Assembly: GCA_902826615.1 (NCBI GenBank)
Contig: CADEFN010000008.1
Coordinates: 62,001 to 126,000, forward strand
From: an uncultured Gemmatimonadota bacterium
GTDB lineage: Bacteria > Gemmatimonadota > Gemmatimonadetes > Gemmatimonadales > Gemmatimonadaceae
Reading direction: 5' to 3'
DNA: 64,000 nucleotides
Part shown: positions 1 through 9,500 of the stretch, piece by piece
Layout: every line of letters starts with the position of its first letter
Position numbering within the stretch: the first letter of the stretch is position 1
The notes under the pieces: model-generated
Database searches by the model: none
What the model saw: only the letters and a program-made list of their open reading frames with translations
Told to the model about the DNA's origin: nothing
Position numbers and translations under genes: made by a program

Positions 1-1147
1 AGGCCAGCACGACCGACCAGGTGGTGACCCGCGCCGGGAGGGGCGACGCAGTGGCCACACCCGCGGCCATCAGCCAGCCCGTGAAGGCGCCAATCACACC
101 GCCGCAGCAGGCCAGCGCGATCGACTCGACCAGGAACTGCCGCTCGATGTCGCGCGCCGTGGCTCCCATGGCTTTGCGAATCCCGATTTCGTGCGTGCGC
201 TCGGTCACGGCCATGAGCATGATGTTCATGATCACGATGCCGCCCACGACAATCCCGATCGAAACGATGGCAGGAACGATTGCAAAGAGCACGCGAGTGA
301 GCGTGCGCCAGAAGTCGACCAGCGCATCCGATGTTTCGAGCGAGAAGTTGTTCTCTTCGGAGGGCCGGAGATGCCGGGCGACGCGTAATGCTTCTTCCAC
401 GCGGGCCATCCCCGGCGCCACATCCTCGGCCCGCGCCATCTTGATGGAGACGGTGGTCGTGCTGCGCTTTCCGTACACCAGCTCGAAACGTGTGATCGGC
501 ATGAGCACAAAGCCGTCGAAGGACTGCCCGAGCACCTTACCCTTGCTGGCGTTCACCCCGATGACGGTGAATTGCTCGCCGAGAATGCGCACCACCTTGT
601 CGATCGGGTCAGCGCCTTCGAAGAGTTTGTCCGCCAGCTCTGACCCGAGCACCACGACCGACCGGCGCTGTTCAACGTCGAGTTCGGACAGACCGCGTCC
701 CTGGCCGATCCGGTAGTCCTGCACCACCTGGTAAGACGCGGTGACGCCAAAGATCTGGGCGTCACCAATGGTGCGATCGCGCCAGATGATGTCGGCCATG
801 GGTGTGGGCCATCCCGATTGCATGGACACCGCTTCAGCGTCGGGAATCGCGGCCTGCACGGCAGCAGCGTCGTCGCGAGAGATGATGGGGCGCCGGGCCA
901 TGCGGTCCATGTCACTGTCCGCGAAGCGTGCCACGTTGATCGGGCTGCGACGCACCTGAAAGGTGTTGCTCCCGATCATGGCGTCGGCCACACTCTCCTG
1001 CACGTACGCATTCATGCCCTCGATGATCGCCAGCACCGCCACCAGGAAGGTGACGGATACGATGATCCCGAGCAGCGTAAAGAAGGAACGCAGCTTGTTG
1101 GCGGCGATCTGTCCGAAAGCGGTGACGAGGACGTCAGCGAAGCTCAC
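1..1147 (-). CDS. MacB/FtsX-type ABC transporter permease (3' end cut by window edge)
   Basis: This is the membrane subunit of a tripartite export system; its C-terminus lies beyond base 1. Reading the minus strand from GTG at 1147 gives an N-terminus with NKLRSFFTLLGIIVS, the usual first membrane helix of MacB permeases. A large extracytoplasmic domain follows, then a helix containing the family hallmark TERTHEIGIRKAMGA, then a further helix. About 382 codons are present and the family usually has about 400, so little is missing. I chose the GTG because it places the first helix at the usual distance from the start; no clear Shine-Dalgarno sequence precedes it. It follows the ATPase gene on the same strand across a 147-base gap that holds a strong inverted repeat. 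Substrate unknown: relatives export macrolides, peptides or siderophores, or act in cell-envelope stress. Confidence 0.9.
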   Translation of the reverse strand, partial: MSFADVLVTAFGQIAANKLRSFFTLLGIIVSVTFLVAVLAIIEGMNAYVQESVADAMIGSNTFQVRRSPINVARFADSDMDRMARRPIISRDDAAAVQAAIPDAEAVSMQSGWPTPMADIIWRDRTIGDAQIFGVTASYQVVQDYRIGQGRGLSELDVEQRRSVVVLGSELADKLFEGADPIDKVVRILGEQFTVIGVNASKGKVLGQSFDGFVLMPITRFELVYGKRSTTTVSIKMARAEDVAPGMARVEEALRVARHLRPSEENNFSLETSDALVDFWRTLTRVLFAIVPAIVSIGIVVGGIVIMNIMLMAVTERTHEIGIRKAMGATARDIERQFLVESIALACCGGVIGAFTGWLMAAGVATASPLPARVTTWSVVLA

Positions 1148-1152
1148 GACAA

Positions 1153-1291
1153 CAGAAGCACGGGAGGCACGGGAAGCATGAGAAGCACGAAGGAAAGTTA
1201 GCGGCAGGACACTAAAAGGCGCGGAGAGCTCTACATCCGCTCTTCCGCGCCTGTCGTGCTTCCCGTGCCTCCCGTGCTTCCCGTGCCTCTG
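1153..1291. repeat. Intercistronic inverted repeat built from 9-base tandem units
   Basis: Two blocks of four 9-base units face each other between the ATPase and permease genes. On the plus strand, 1256-1291 carries four copies of a GTGCYTCCC-like unit. Positions 1153-1188 carry four copies of the complementary GGGARGCAC-like unit. Within them, 1155-1178 and 1257-1280 are perfect reverse complements (24 bases) separated by 78 bases. In the minus-strand mRNA this would fold into a long GC-rich stem whose 3' arm ends about five bases before the permease start codon. It could limit permease translation, protect the upstream mRNA, or act as an attenuator. Confidence 0.85.
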
Positions 1292-1294
1292 CCC

Positions 1295-2119
1295 CTAAGC
1301 TAACCCCATCTGCGCCTTGAAGGCCGCTCGGCGGTCGTCGGTGGCCACGAGGCCGTCGCGGAGCACCACCACACGGCGGGCATGCGCGGCGATGTCGGGT
1401 TCGTGTGTCACCATGATCACGGTTTGTCCCCCGCTGGCCAGCTGCTCGAACACCTTCATGATCTCGGTAGACGTGGCCGAGTCGAGGTTGCCCGTCGGTT
1501 CGTCCGCGAGAAGGATGGAAGGTTCGTTGACGAGCGCACGGGCGATCGCTACACGCTGCCGCTGGCCGCCCGAGAGTTCGTTAGGCCTGTGGTGCATGCG
1601 GTTGTCGAGCTGGACCGACGCGAGGGCGGCCTTTGCGCGCCGCTTGCGTTCGTCGCTCGAGATGCCGGCATAGACCAGCGGCAGTTCGACGTTGTGCAGT
1701 GCCGTGGCGCGGGGCAGCAGGTTGAAGGTCTGGAAAACAAACCCGATTTCCTTGTTGCGCACCCGGGCGAGGGCGTCGTCCGACATGGTCGATACCAGCA
1801 TGCCGTTCAGCCAATACTCGCCACCGTTTGGTGTGTCGAGGCAGCCGATCAGGTTCATCAGCGTGGACTTTCCGGAGCCCGACGGCCCCATGATGGCCAC
1901 GTACTCATTGCGCCGGATGGCCAGGTCGACCCCGCGAAGGGCGCGTACCACCTCGCCCCCCATGTCGTACTCGCGCTTGAGTCCGCGCGTGACGATGACC
2001 CATTCCTTGCCGGGCGTCGCGCCCGGTTCCTGCACCACCGCTTTCCGCTCGGCGGTGGTGCTCATTGGATGTTCGCCCGTGGTGGTCAGGTCACTGCCGA
2101 CGCCCAGAATTTCACTCAC
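1295..2119 (-). CDS. MacB/LolD-type ABC transporter ATP-binding protein
   Basis: This cytoplasmic ATPase powers the MacB-like exporter. The 274-residue protein has Walker [10 protein letters not shown] near residues 78-86, a Q-loop (FQTFNLLP), the signature LSGGQRQR preceded by RPNE, and Walker [14 protein letters not shown], all intact. The first 40 or so residues are a low-complexity extension not usual in the family. The GTG start at 2119 overlaps the adaptor's TGA stop as GTGA, so translation is probably coupled; the internal ATG at residue 19 is an alternative. The Pro-Asn before the signature is encoded CCT AAC and so carries one copy of the dispersed GTTAGG/CCTAAC word. Confidence 0.95.
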   Translation of the reverse strand: MSEILGVGSDLTTTGEHPMSTTAERKAVVQEPGATPGKEWVIVTRGLKREYDMGGEVVRALRGVDLAIRRNEYVAIMGPSGSGKSTLMNLIGCLDTPNGGEYWLNGMLVSTMSDDALARVRNKEIGFVFQTFNLLPRATALHNVELPLVYAGISSDERKRRAKAALASVQLDNRMHHRPNELSGGQRQRVAIARALVNEPSILLADEPTGNLDSATSTEIMKVFEQLASGGQTVIMVTHEPDIAAHARRVVVLRDGLVATDDRRAAFKAQMGLA

Positions 2120-3393
2120 GATTTGGCTCCAGTTTTGGCCTTCTTGTCTTCGGCTTCCTTGACCACGTCGCCGTCCTTCAGCTCACGAATGGCCTGGTAC
2201 GATCCGCCGACGATGCGGTCACCCTGTTTGAGACCGCTGATGACTTCGAAGAACCGGTCACCGGCGATCCCTACCTTTACGGGCCGGAAGGTCACCTTGT
2301 TGTCGGCTCCGACGACAAACGCTCCCTCGACGTCCCTTTTGCCCACTTCCTTCTGCGGCGTGCGCCCCACCGGGACTGCGGTGTCACCCGGAGTGATGTC
2401 TTCGTTTTCACGCACCGTCAGGGCGATGATCGGGATCGAGAGCACCTTGCTGCGAATGTCCGTCACCACCTTGGCGGTGGTGGAGAAGTCGGGGCGGGTA
2501 TCAACCGGCGGGTTGAGGAGCTGAATCGTCACTTCGTAGTCAATCGCCTGGTCGGTTGACGCGGCGGCACCGGCGGCCTTCACCGAGCTGTTGGAGATTT
2601 CGACGACCTTGCCGAGGAAGGTGGTGTCGGGAAAGGCGTCAATCTGAATGACCGCCGAGTCGCCAAGGGCGATACGAGAGACGTCGGTTTCGTCGACCTT
2701 CACCTTGGTCTCCAGCACCGTCATGTCGGCGATGGTGAGGAGGGTGGCGGCGTCCTTGTTGAAGGTTCCGGGGACCGCGGTTTCACCCTGCTCAACGACG
2801 AGTCGTGTCACGCGACCTGACATCGGGGCCGTGATCACCGTGCGCGACAGTTTGCTGCGCGCATCGCGCACGCTGGCGATCGACTGATCAACGTTGTGCT
2901 GCGACGACTCGAAGAGCGCCTGATTCACTTCCACCTGCGTCTTCAGCTGTTCGAGCTGCTCTTCGGCGATCAACTGCGGGCTGGACTTCTTGATCTCCAT
3001 GGAGCGGTCGTAGTTGCGCTGCGCCTGGATCAAGTTGGCCTTGGCCTGAGCGGCCTGCGCCTTGGACGCCGAGAGCGCCGCATCTGAGCGCTGGACCGCC
3101 GCCACGTATTCCTGCGGATCGATCTCGAGGAGGAACTGCCCCTTCTTGACCATGTCCCCTTCTTTCACCGCCAGCCGCACGATGCGACCGGAGATGTCAG
3201 CGGCGACGTCGACCTTGGTGCGAGGCTGCACCTGCCCCGAGGCAGTGACAGACGCGACGAGATCACGCGACTCCACCGACTCGATGCGCACTTCGGTGGC
3301 CTTCTTGCCCCTTCGGGCGGCCGTTGTGGCAACAAATCCTGCGATGCCGACCACGGCCACTCCAATCAGGGACCAACGTAAACCCTTACTCAT
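2116..3393 (-). CDS. Efflux transporter periplasmic adaptor subunit (MacA/HlyD-like)
   Basis: This membrane-fusion protein should bridge the inner-membrane ABC permease and the TolC-type channel. It has 425 residues. A single N-terminal membrane anchor (about residues 7-25) is followed by a split biotinyl-lipoyl domain ([20 protein letters not shown]) and an alpha-hairpin rich in Ala, Gln and Lys. Beta-barrel and membrane-proximal domains follow, with a charged Lys-rich tail. The gene lies 15 bases after the channel gene, and its TGA overlaps the ATPase start, so channel, adaptor, ATPase and permease form one operon in that order. The arrangement resembles MacA-MacB, except that ATPase and permease are separate polypeptides here. 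The transported substrate cannot be told from sequence. Confidence 0.93.
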   Translation of the reverse strand: MSKGLRWSLIGVAVVGIAGFVATTAARRGKKATEVRIESVESRDLVASVTASGQVQPRTKVDVAADISGRIVRLAVKEGDMVKKGQFLLEIDPQEYVAAVQRSDAALSASKAQAAQAKANLIQAQRNYDRSMEIKKSSPQLIAEEQLEQLKTQVEVNQALFESSQHNVDQSIASVRDARSKLSRTVITAPMSGRVTRLVVEQGETAVPGTFNKDAATLLTIADMTVLETKVKVDETDVSRIALGDSAVIQIDAFPDTTFLGKVVEISNSSVKAAGAAASTDQAIDYEVTIQLLNPPVDTRPDFSTTAKVVTDIRSKVLSIPIIALTVRENEDITPGDTAVPVGRTPQKEVGKRDVEGAFVVGADNKVTFRPVKVGIAGDRFFEVISGLKQGDRIVGGSYQAIRELKDGDVVKEAEDKKAKTGAKS

Positions 3394-3408
3394 GTCTATC
3401 GTCCTCGC

Positions 3409-4875
3409 CTAGCGAAGGGGACGTCCGACCGCACCCTCGAGCGCGGCGTACGCTTTGTGAAAGTCGTAAATGGCATTGATCCGGTCTGTCTCCGCGCGCT
3501 CGTAGTCGCTGCGGGCCTGCGTCACATCAACAAACGTATTGGCACCCACGCGGAACCGCTCCTGTGCGAGGGCCAATGCCTCACGCGCGGTCGCCGCATT
3601 CTGCTCCTGGAGCCGCACGGTCTGGTAGGCAGTGGTGAGGTTGCGATACGCCGAGGTCACGTCGGCGGTGAGCTGCAGTTCCTGCTGCCGGAGGCGGTAG
3701 CGCGCATCGTTGCGAGCGGCGGTGGCTTCCTGGACACGCTGTTCGCGCTGGAAACCATCAAAGATTGGCAGCGAGACCCGCATGGCGAAGGTGATCGGGC
3801 TGCGGGTAAAGCTGAAGGGGAACTGGGCGTTGTTGTCCCGAAGGGCCTGTTCCTGCGCGGGCGTGAAGGCGATGGTGTTGCAGCGAGCGGCAATGCTGGA
3901 GAGCCCCGCGCCGCGCCGCAGCGAGTCCGTGGAGAAGCAGCTGGCTCGGCTCCCAAGCGCCGAATTCTGCGCGTCCAGGACCTGCCCGTTGATGTCGGTG
4001 AGCTGCTGGGAGAAGCCGTCGATGCCCGTGCTCAGGCTCAAGCTCGGGAGATAACTCGCGCGGGCCGACGACACGCCGACATCGGCGGAACGCTGACGTG
4101 ACTGCAGGGCGCTGAGGGCCGGGTTGCTGCGGCGTGCCATGTCCATGACGTCGCGCAACTGCACTTTGGGTTCTTCGATCCCGAATGCCGTGGTCAGACG
4201 CACGTCGGCAGGCTGCTCAACACCCATCTGCTGGAAGAGACGGAGCTTCTCGAGTTCGGCGGTGTTCTGCTCGCGGAGCCGCGCCACCTGCTGTTGTCCA
4301 ACGGCGACTTCGGCGCGGCGCACGTCGAGTGTGCTGGCCGCGCCAACCTGCTGTCTTGCGCGGGCCAGGTCGAGCTGAGCCTGGGTGCTGACGAGCAGCG
4401 TGTCCTGGAAGGTGGCCCGAGCCTGCGCCTGCAACACACTGAGGTACTGGGTGATGACGTTGGCGCGGAGTGTCGCGCCCGCGCTGGTCATGTCAGCTTC
4501 GGCGGCGTCGAGATTGGCCTTCTGCTGCTTGACCGCCAGGAAGCCCTGCCGGCTGTACTGGGCCTGCAACGAGATGTCGGTCGAGGAAGAGAGCACGTCC
4601 GAGGTTGATCCGAACGCCTGACCGGCGAAGAACTGCTGGCGCCCTTCACGATACGACGACCCGAATGAGGTGCTGGCGTTCGGGAGAAGGTTGCCGTAAG
4701 CGCTTCGCACCGCGGCGCCTGCTCGGGTACGTCCCGTGGACGTGAGCAGGTAGCCTGGATTGTTCTTCATCGCCAGCTGGACAGCTTCTTCGAGCGTGAG
4801 CACAGGGCCCGGGGTCTGGGCGCCCAACACGGGAGCCGCGAGCAGGACAGACAGCGCAAGAACTGAACGTCGCAT
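3409..4875 (-). CDS. TolC-family outer membrane efflux channel
   Basis: This 488-residue protein begins with a clean signal peptide (MRRSVLALSVLLAAPVLGAQ) and the family's opening LTLEEAVQLAMKNNP. Two halves rich in long amphipathic helices follow; the recurring Ala-Arg-Gln-Glu pattern and the stretch LAQERFRVGANTFVDV are typical of TolC-like trimers. The mature protein should span the outer membrane and reach into the periplasm to meet the adaptor encoded next. It is the first gene of the export operon. About 130 bases upstream of its start separate it from the next minus-strand gene, so the operon promoter should lie there, but I cannot identify one with confidence. Confidence 0.93.
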   Translation of the reverse strand: MRRSVLALSVLLAAPVLGAQTPGPVLTLEEAVQLAMKNNPGYLLTSTGRTRAGAAVRSAYGNLLPNASTSFGSSYREGRQQFFAGQAFGSTSDVLSSSTDISLQAQYSRQGFLAVKQQKANLDAAEADMTSAGATLRANVITQYLSVLQAQARATFQDTLLVSTQAQLDLARARQQVGAASTLDVRRAEVAVGQQQVARLREQNTAELEKLRLFQQMGVEQPADVRLTTAFGIEEPKVQLRDVMDMARRSNPALSALQSRQRSADVGVSSARASYLPSLSLSTGIDGFSQQLTDINGQVLDAQNSALGSRASCFSTDSLRRGAGLSSIAARCNTIAFTPAQEQALRDNNAQFPFSFTRSPITFAMRVSLPIFDGFQREQRVQEATAARNDARYRLRQQELQLTADVTSAYRNLTTAYQTVRLQEQNAATAREALALAQERFRVGANTFVDVTQARSDYERAETDRINAIYDFHKAYAALEGAVGRPLR

Positions 4876-5005
4876 TAGCGAGAGGGGTCGGGATGAAATG
4901 TGTGTCCAGCGGGTCGTACGGTCGGTCCGAAAGGGCAGTTTCAGCTTACAGCATGCAAAAGCGCGCCCCGCCTACACGGGGTAACGCACAGCTATGCCAT
5001 CTGGT

Positions 5006-5695
5006 TCAGCGCGCCGGAGGGTCGTCGCGGAGTGCAACCAACCCACGTGAGGGTATGGTCACCTTGAGTACGCGGCCGGTTGCATCGGCCCACACATCGC
5101 GCGTGCTCCCACTCGGCTCCGTAAACACCAGGTGCCGGGCGCTGATTTCGGTCTGGCCAATGAGCACGTTCTCGGTGCCGGCGACCGACGGCTTGAGGAC
5201 CATCTGCGTGTTCCGGCGCGGGATCACAATCGTGATTGACGGTTTATCGGCCCGTGCCACCAGGAAGTGGTACTGGTGGAAGACGTCGTCATCCACGAGT
5301 ACCGCCCCTTCCGATACCACATACTCGCGCTCCTGGGTGCCTCGGGCATTGTCGATGCGGGCACTCATGCGGCCGCGGGTGATGCCCCCCATCCAGCGTT
5401 CGGAGGTACCAGACGTTCCCTTGACCTCGATCTGGTAGCGGGTGGGACGCCCCAGCGAGTCTGACATGAGGGACGGGTTGAGCCGCTGATCCCCCATCGA
5501 CACCGTCGCCCGTGAAAGGTACTCCACGCCATTGGGTACCGGCGTGCTGCTGATGGTGAAGTCCTCTCGTCCAGCCCGCTGGCCATTCACCGTGATGGTG
5601 AAGCTCCCGCGGTCCAGGGTACGCACCCCCTGAGCTTCCACCGAAACGGCGCGGAGTGCGACAAGTGACAGGAGCAGCAGATCGCGTGATTTCAT
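5006..5695 (-). CDS. Secreted protein of unknown function
   Basis: I do not recognise this 229-residue protein. It starts with a signal peptide (MKSRDLLLLSLVALRAVSVEAQ), and the rest is rich in Val, Thr, Ser and Arg with alternating hydrophobic residues. That suggests a soluble beta-rich fold in the periplasm or outside the cell. A segment GSFTITVNGQRAGREDF opens the mature part. There are no obvious catalytic motifs, no lipobox and no membrane helix after the signal. It sits between the creatininase-family gene and the export operon on the same strand. Weak resemblance in pattern to lipocalin-like envelope proteins is possible but unproved. Confidence 0.75.
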   Translation of the reverse strand: MKSRDLLLLSLVALRAVSVEAQGVRTLDRGSFTITVNGQRAGREDFTISSTPVPNGVEYLSRATVSMGDQRLNPSLMSDSLGRPTRYQIEVKGTSGTSERWMGGITRGRMSARIDNARGTQEREYVVSEGAVLVDDDVFHQYHFLVARADKPSITIVIPRRNTQMVLKPSVAGTENVLIGQTEISARHLVFTEPSGSTRDVWADATGRVLKVTIPSRGLVALRDDPPAR

Positions 5696-5770
5696 GTTGA
5701 TGGTTAAGTACCCCTCAAGGTAGGTGCCGTTCAGCTGGTTCGATGTGACCCTGCACGAAAAATGCCCCCT

Positions 5771-6499
5771 CTATGGCTCGCTCTCGGCGGGAGCCAGGAG
5801 CACACGATCGCGAACTAACTGCTTGATTCTTTTGTAGATAGCTTCACCCTTGGTCGAGGAGGCTGCCGATGGGCGCCCGACCGAGCCAGGGGAGCTTTCC
5901 GGAATGCGCAGCGAGGCGCGTTTTGGTCTGGCACCACTTGGGACAAAATCCTCGGCCTGCGACATATGCACCAGTTCAGGAAAGAGGTACAGCACCAGTG
6001 ATGTGTCCACCTCGTCCCCGTGCAGCACCCCCTTTGACCCCGTGAGGTCGCCCAGAGGTATGCTGAGGATGTCCACCACCTGCACCCGGGCTCCCTTGGT
6101 GATTACCGTCGAAAGTGCTTCGACATGTCCCTCCTGACCATGCGCGGTTACCAGAACGAACTCGCGGACACCACCATCTTCCCACGCCTCGATGAGGTCG
6201 TTGAGGGCGCGGAGCAGGGTCTTGCGTCGCAATCCCGCGCCGCCGAACCCCACTGGGTTGCGATGGTGCGGCGTGTTGACCCCGTACTCCATGGTGGGAG
6301 CGCGGAGGATCTGCAGCTCGGCGGAGAGTTCATCCACCAGGTGCTCGACCACGAGGGTGTCACACCCGAGTGGGAGGTGGGGGCCATGGGGTTCGCACGT
6401 GCCCACTGGGATGAGGAGTCGCGGGTCTCGTGAAAGAACGTCCCTCACTTCCTGAGGCAGGAGCTCCTTGAGTCGTAGCGGCGTCGGCGAGGCCGGCAT
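5771..6499 (-). CDS. Creatininase-family metal-dependent amidohydrolase, divergent
   Basis: The 242-residue product has the family's metal-site region GTCEPHGPHLPLGCDT near its N-terminus, with the Glu, His and Asp in place, and the later His/acidic cluster HGDEVDTS. Relatives open small cyclic amides (creatininase) or trim peptides (the mycofactocin protein MftE). Two departures stand out. The usual NGHGGN loop reads AHGQEGH, and the second Glu of the HAGE-ETS pattern is Asp, so substrate and chemistry may differ. ATG at 6499 is preferred because it starts just before the conserved core; ATG at 6544 would add 15 Pro-rich residues. The start codon overlaps the divergent kinase gene's ATG. Confidence 0.8.
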   Translation of the reverse strand: MPASPTPLRLKELLPQEVRDVLSRDPRLLIPVGTCEPHGPHLPLGCDTLVVEHLVDELSAELQILRAPTMEYGVNTPHHRNPVGFGGAGLRRKTLLRALNDLIEAWEDGGVREFVLVTAHGQEGHVEALSTVITKGARVQVVDILSIPLGDLTGSKGVLHGDEVDTSLVLYLFPELVHMSQAEDFVPSGARPKRASLRIPESSPGSVGRPSAASSTKGEAIYKRIKQLVRDRVLLAPAESEP

Positions 6500-6500
6500 G
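6497..6500. other. Overlapping divergent start codons (CATG)
   Basis: If both preferred starts are right, the creatininase-family gene (minus, ATG at 6499) and the histidine kinase gene (plus, ATG at 6498) share the tetramer CATG as their start codons, so neither has a private 5' region. Alternatives are TTG at 6468 for the kinase and ATG at 6544 for the hydrolase, which would make the two coding regions overlap even more. Either way each promoter must lie inside the other gene. Confidence 0.5.
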
Positions 6501-9500
6501 TCAGGGGGAAGGGGAGGCAGTCTGGCGCTCGTGGCGGGCGGCATTGCCTGTCTGAGCGCGGCGCTGCTGGTCCGAACGTGGGGCGTACCTTACCTCGTGC
6601 TCATGGGGGCCGCCACGGCTGTCACCCTGTTGCTCGGTGCCTCGCGGGCGCCGCGGCTGCAGTGGCGTGTGTGGCTGGCGCTCTTGCTCGGGCTTGCCAG
6701 CGCCTCATTCCAGGGCTGGTTGCAGCGTCGAGCCGTCGCGGCGCCGCAGGCAGGAACCGTCAGCGAGTCGACGACCGATCGCCTGAGTCGTGAAGCTGAC
6801 GCCATTTTCCCCGAACTCCGCACCAGCGCTCAGCGACTGCTCGACATCACGCTTTCCACGCCCCGTGCGGGTCGTGTGGCGCAAATCGAAGCGGTGCTTC
6901 CGTCACCCGCTCGCGGGGAGGCGGCTGCGGTAGTGCTCGACCAGGGGCGCCCGGTGGCGTGGGCGGGTCTGGTTCGGCTCCCTCTTGATAGTATGACGCA
7001 GCCCGCCGGGGTCGCTCGCAGCGAGTTCTATGTCGTGGCCTACGCGAGGGAGCAACGTGGTGAGCGCACCAGCATCGCGATGCGCACCTTGCAGGCGCTG
7101 CCCCCTGCCGATCGGTTGTCTCGCTCGTTTGCCCATGTGGCTGCGGTCGAGTCAGGACTCGAGCGCGTGGAGCTCTACGGCGAGCCGCCGGGAATTGGTG
7201 TGCTTCCGCTGGACGGCGTGCCTGCACTCTGGTTGCGCGCCGTGCCCCGTGACCCTGCGCGGGTGGGCTTTGCTCTCGAAGAACGCGCCAGGCTGGTGGT
7301 GGTTGCACTGCTCGCTGCCGCCGTGCTTGCGGGGCTTTGGGTGGTATGGGTCTCACTCCCACTCGCGCGAGCGAGGTTGGCGGCCCTCGCGGTGTCGCTG
7401 GCCGTGATTGCGGCGGCGCCCTTGAGCACGCTGTCAAACCCGCTCCCCGTATTCAACGCGGCATACTACTTCTCGCCGCTGGCCGGGCCCTTCACCGCCA
7501 GTGTGGGTGCCCTGGGGCTCGCCGGCGCCGTGGCCTGCCTTGCCGTGTTTGTCGGATTGCGGCGGCGTGGAACGCCGCTGCCGGATGTGGTCGTCCTGTT
7601 GCCGGCGGTGGCGGCCGTGCTGGGCGGACCATTCCTGCTCCGGTACCTCGCGCGTGGGCTGACCTTGCCGCCACGTGGTGTGCCAACACAGCTCTGGATC
7701 GCGTGGGACATCGCCCTCTTTCTCGTGGCGGCGGCGGTCCTCTTCTCCGGACTCTGGGCCACGGGCCGTCTGCGCGGACCACGCGTGCCTAACGGGTCGT
7801 ACGCCGGGGCCATTGCGGCCGCGCTGGCGGCGCTCCTGGCGCCGCTGGTGTGGCAGGCCGATTCCCGATTCCCCGTCTGGTATCAGGGACTCTGGATGCT
7901 GGCCATTGCCCTGGTGGTGTTCTCGCGGACAAGTCGCGCCCTGACCGTGCACGCCGCATGGGTGGCGGCCTGTGGTGCCACCATTCTTGTGTGGAGTTCC
8001 GTCACGCGGAAGCGTGTGGAGCTGGCCGAGCGCGACGTGGCGCAGCTCACCCTCCCTGATATGGAAGTGCAGCCCCTGCTGGAGCGGCTCTTGATGTCCG
8101 TGCGGGCGGGCGAGTTGCCGCGCACACGTGCCGATTTGCTCAAGGCTTGGGTCGGCACCGAACTCGCTGCCTCCGGGGTGCCGGTCGAACTCGCTGTGTG
8201 GACGGCTCCAACCGCCGACCAGGGGCCCGACGCCGAACTGGTCATCGCGCAACTCGAGCGGCGTGTGGAAGGAGAGCGCACACTCGTCCGTCTGGCCGAC
8301 TCGGCGCGCACCGAAGTGTTGCGAGATGTTGGTTCCATCCAGGGCGTACAGCTCGTGGTGGCAGCACCCCTCGATTCGGGGCGGGTCCTCTCCATAGTGG
8401 TGTCGCCCCGCACTCAACTCATCGCCGACGACCCCTTTGCGGCGCTTCTCGGCCTGGAAGTGCCCACCATTGTGGAGCCGCCGTATCGGCTCACGGTAAC
8501 GGCCGGCGAAGGGGCGAACCGTGGTGCGGAGCCGCGCTGGACACGTCGCGATGACGAACTCCATGGCGACTGGGAGGTCGATGCCGCCCCCGGACGCCTG
8601 CATGCCCATGTCGAGGTGGAACTGCGGTCCCTCGATGTGCTCTTTGCGCGCGCCGGACTGCTGATCCTGCTGAATCTTGGTGCGTTAGGCGTGCTGTGGC
8701 TGGTGGTCGCGGTCAGTGACCCGCCGCAACGACGCTGGCTCCGGTCGCGATTATGGCGATGGAGGGCCAGCTACCGGGCGCGTCTCACCGCCACCGTCTT
8801 TGCCGCGTTTGTCCTGCCGTCGCTGGCCTTTGGGTTCTGGACCCTCAATCGTCTGCGTGCAGAGGACCTGACGTCGCGCTCACTGCTGGTGCGCGAAACG
8901 CTGCGTGCGGTACGGGTGCGCGAACCGCGCGAGCTGGTCGATGAGGCGGCCCGGCTCGAAACGCCACTCTTCTGGTACCGCGATGGAGTGCTCCAGGCGG
9001 CCGCCGAACCGTTGCACCTTGCGCTCGCACCCTTCGGTTACCTCCTCGATCCGGTGGCTGCCGAAGACGTGGTGTTCGGCCTCGAAGACGCCGCCAACCG
9101 GCGCGTCTCGGTCGGTGCAGTCCCCACGCTGGTGGGATATCGCACTGCCGGTCCGCGTCTGGTCCTTGCGGCACCGGCTCGGCGCACCGAACTCACGCTC
9201 GAACGGCAGCAGCGCGACGTGCTGGCCCTGCTCCTTGTCTCCATGGCAGTGGGCGGACTGATTGCCTGGGTGTTGAGTGGGCTCGCCGCGCGGGCCTTTG
9301 CGCAGCCCATCAGCGCCCTCCGTCGCGCCGCAGAGGAAGTGGCACGTGGCGCACGCGAGCTCACTTCGTTAGGCAAGGCTCCGCCGAGTGAGTTCCGGCC
9401 CGTCTTTCAGCGATTCCGGCAAATGGCCGTGGAACTCAGCGATTCCCGCCAGGATCTCGAGCGGGCGCAGCGAGTGTTTGCCTGGGGTGAGATGGCGCGC

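Noticed and set aside
1382-2524. 380-codon plus-strand frame opposite the ABC ATPase and adaptor
   Set aside because: It is antisense to two genes with intact motifs; composition suggests a shadow frame.
7434-8609. 391-codon open frame opposite the NtrY-like kinase
   Set aside because: It is rich in Arg, His and Gly with no hydrophobic core, and it runs opposite a region that makes convincing membrane helices on the plus strand.
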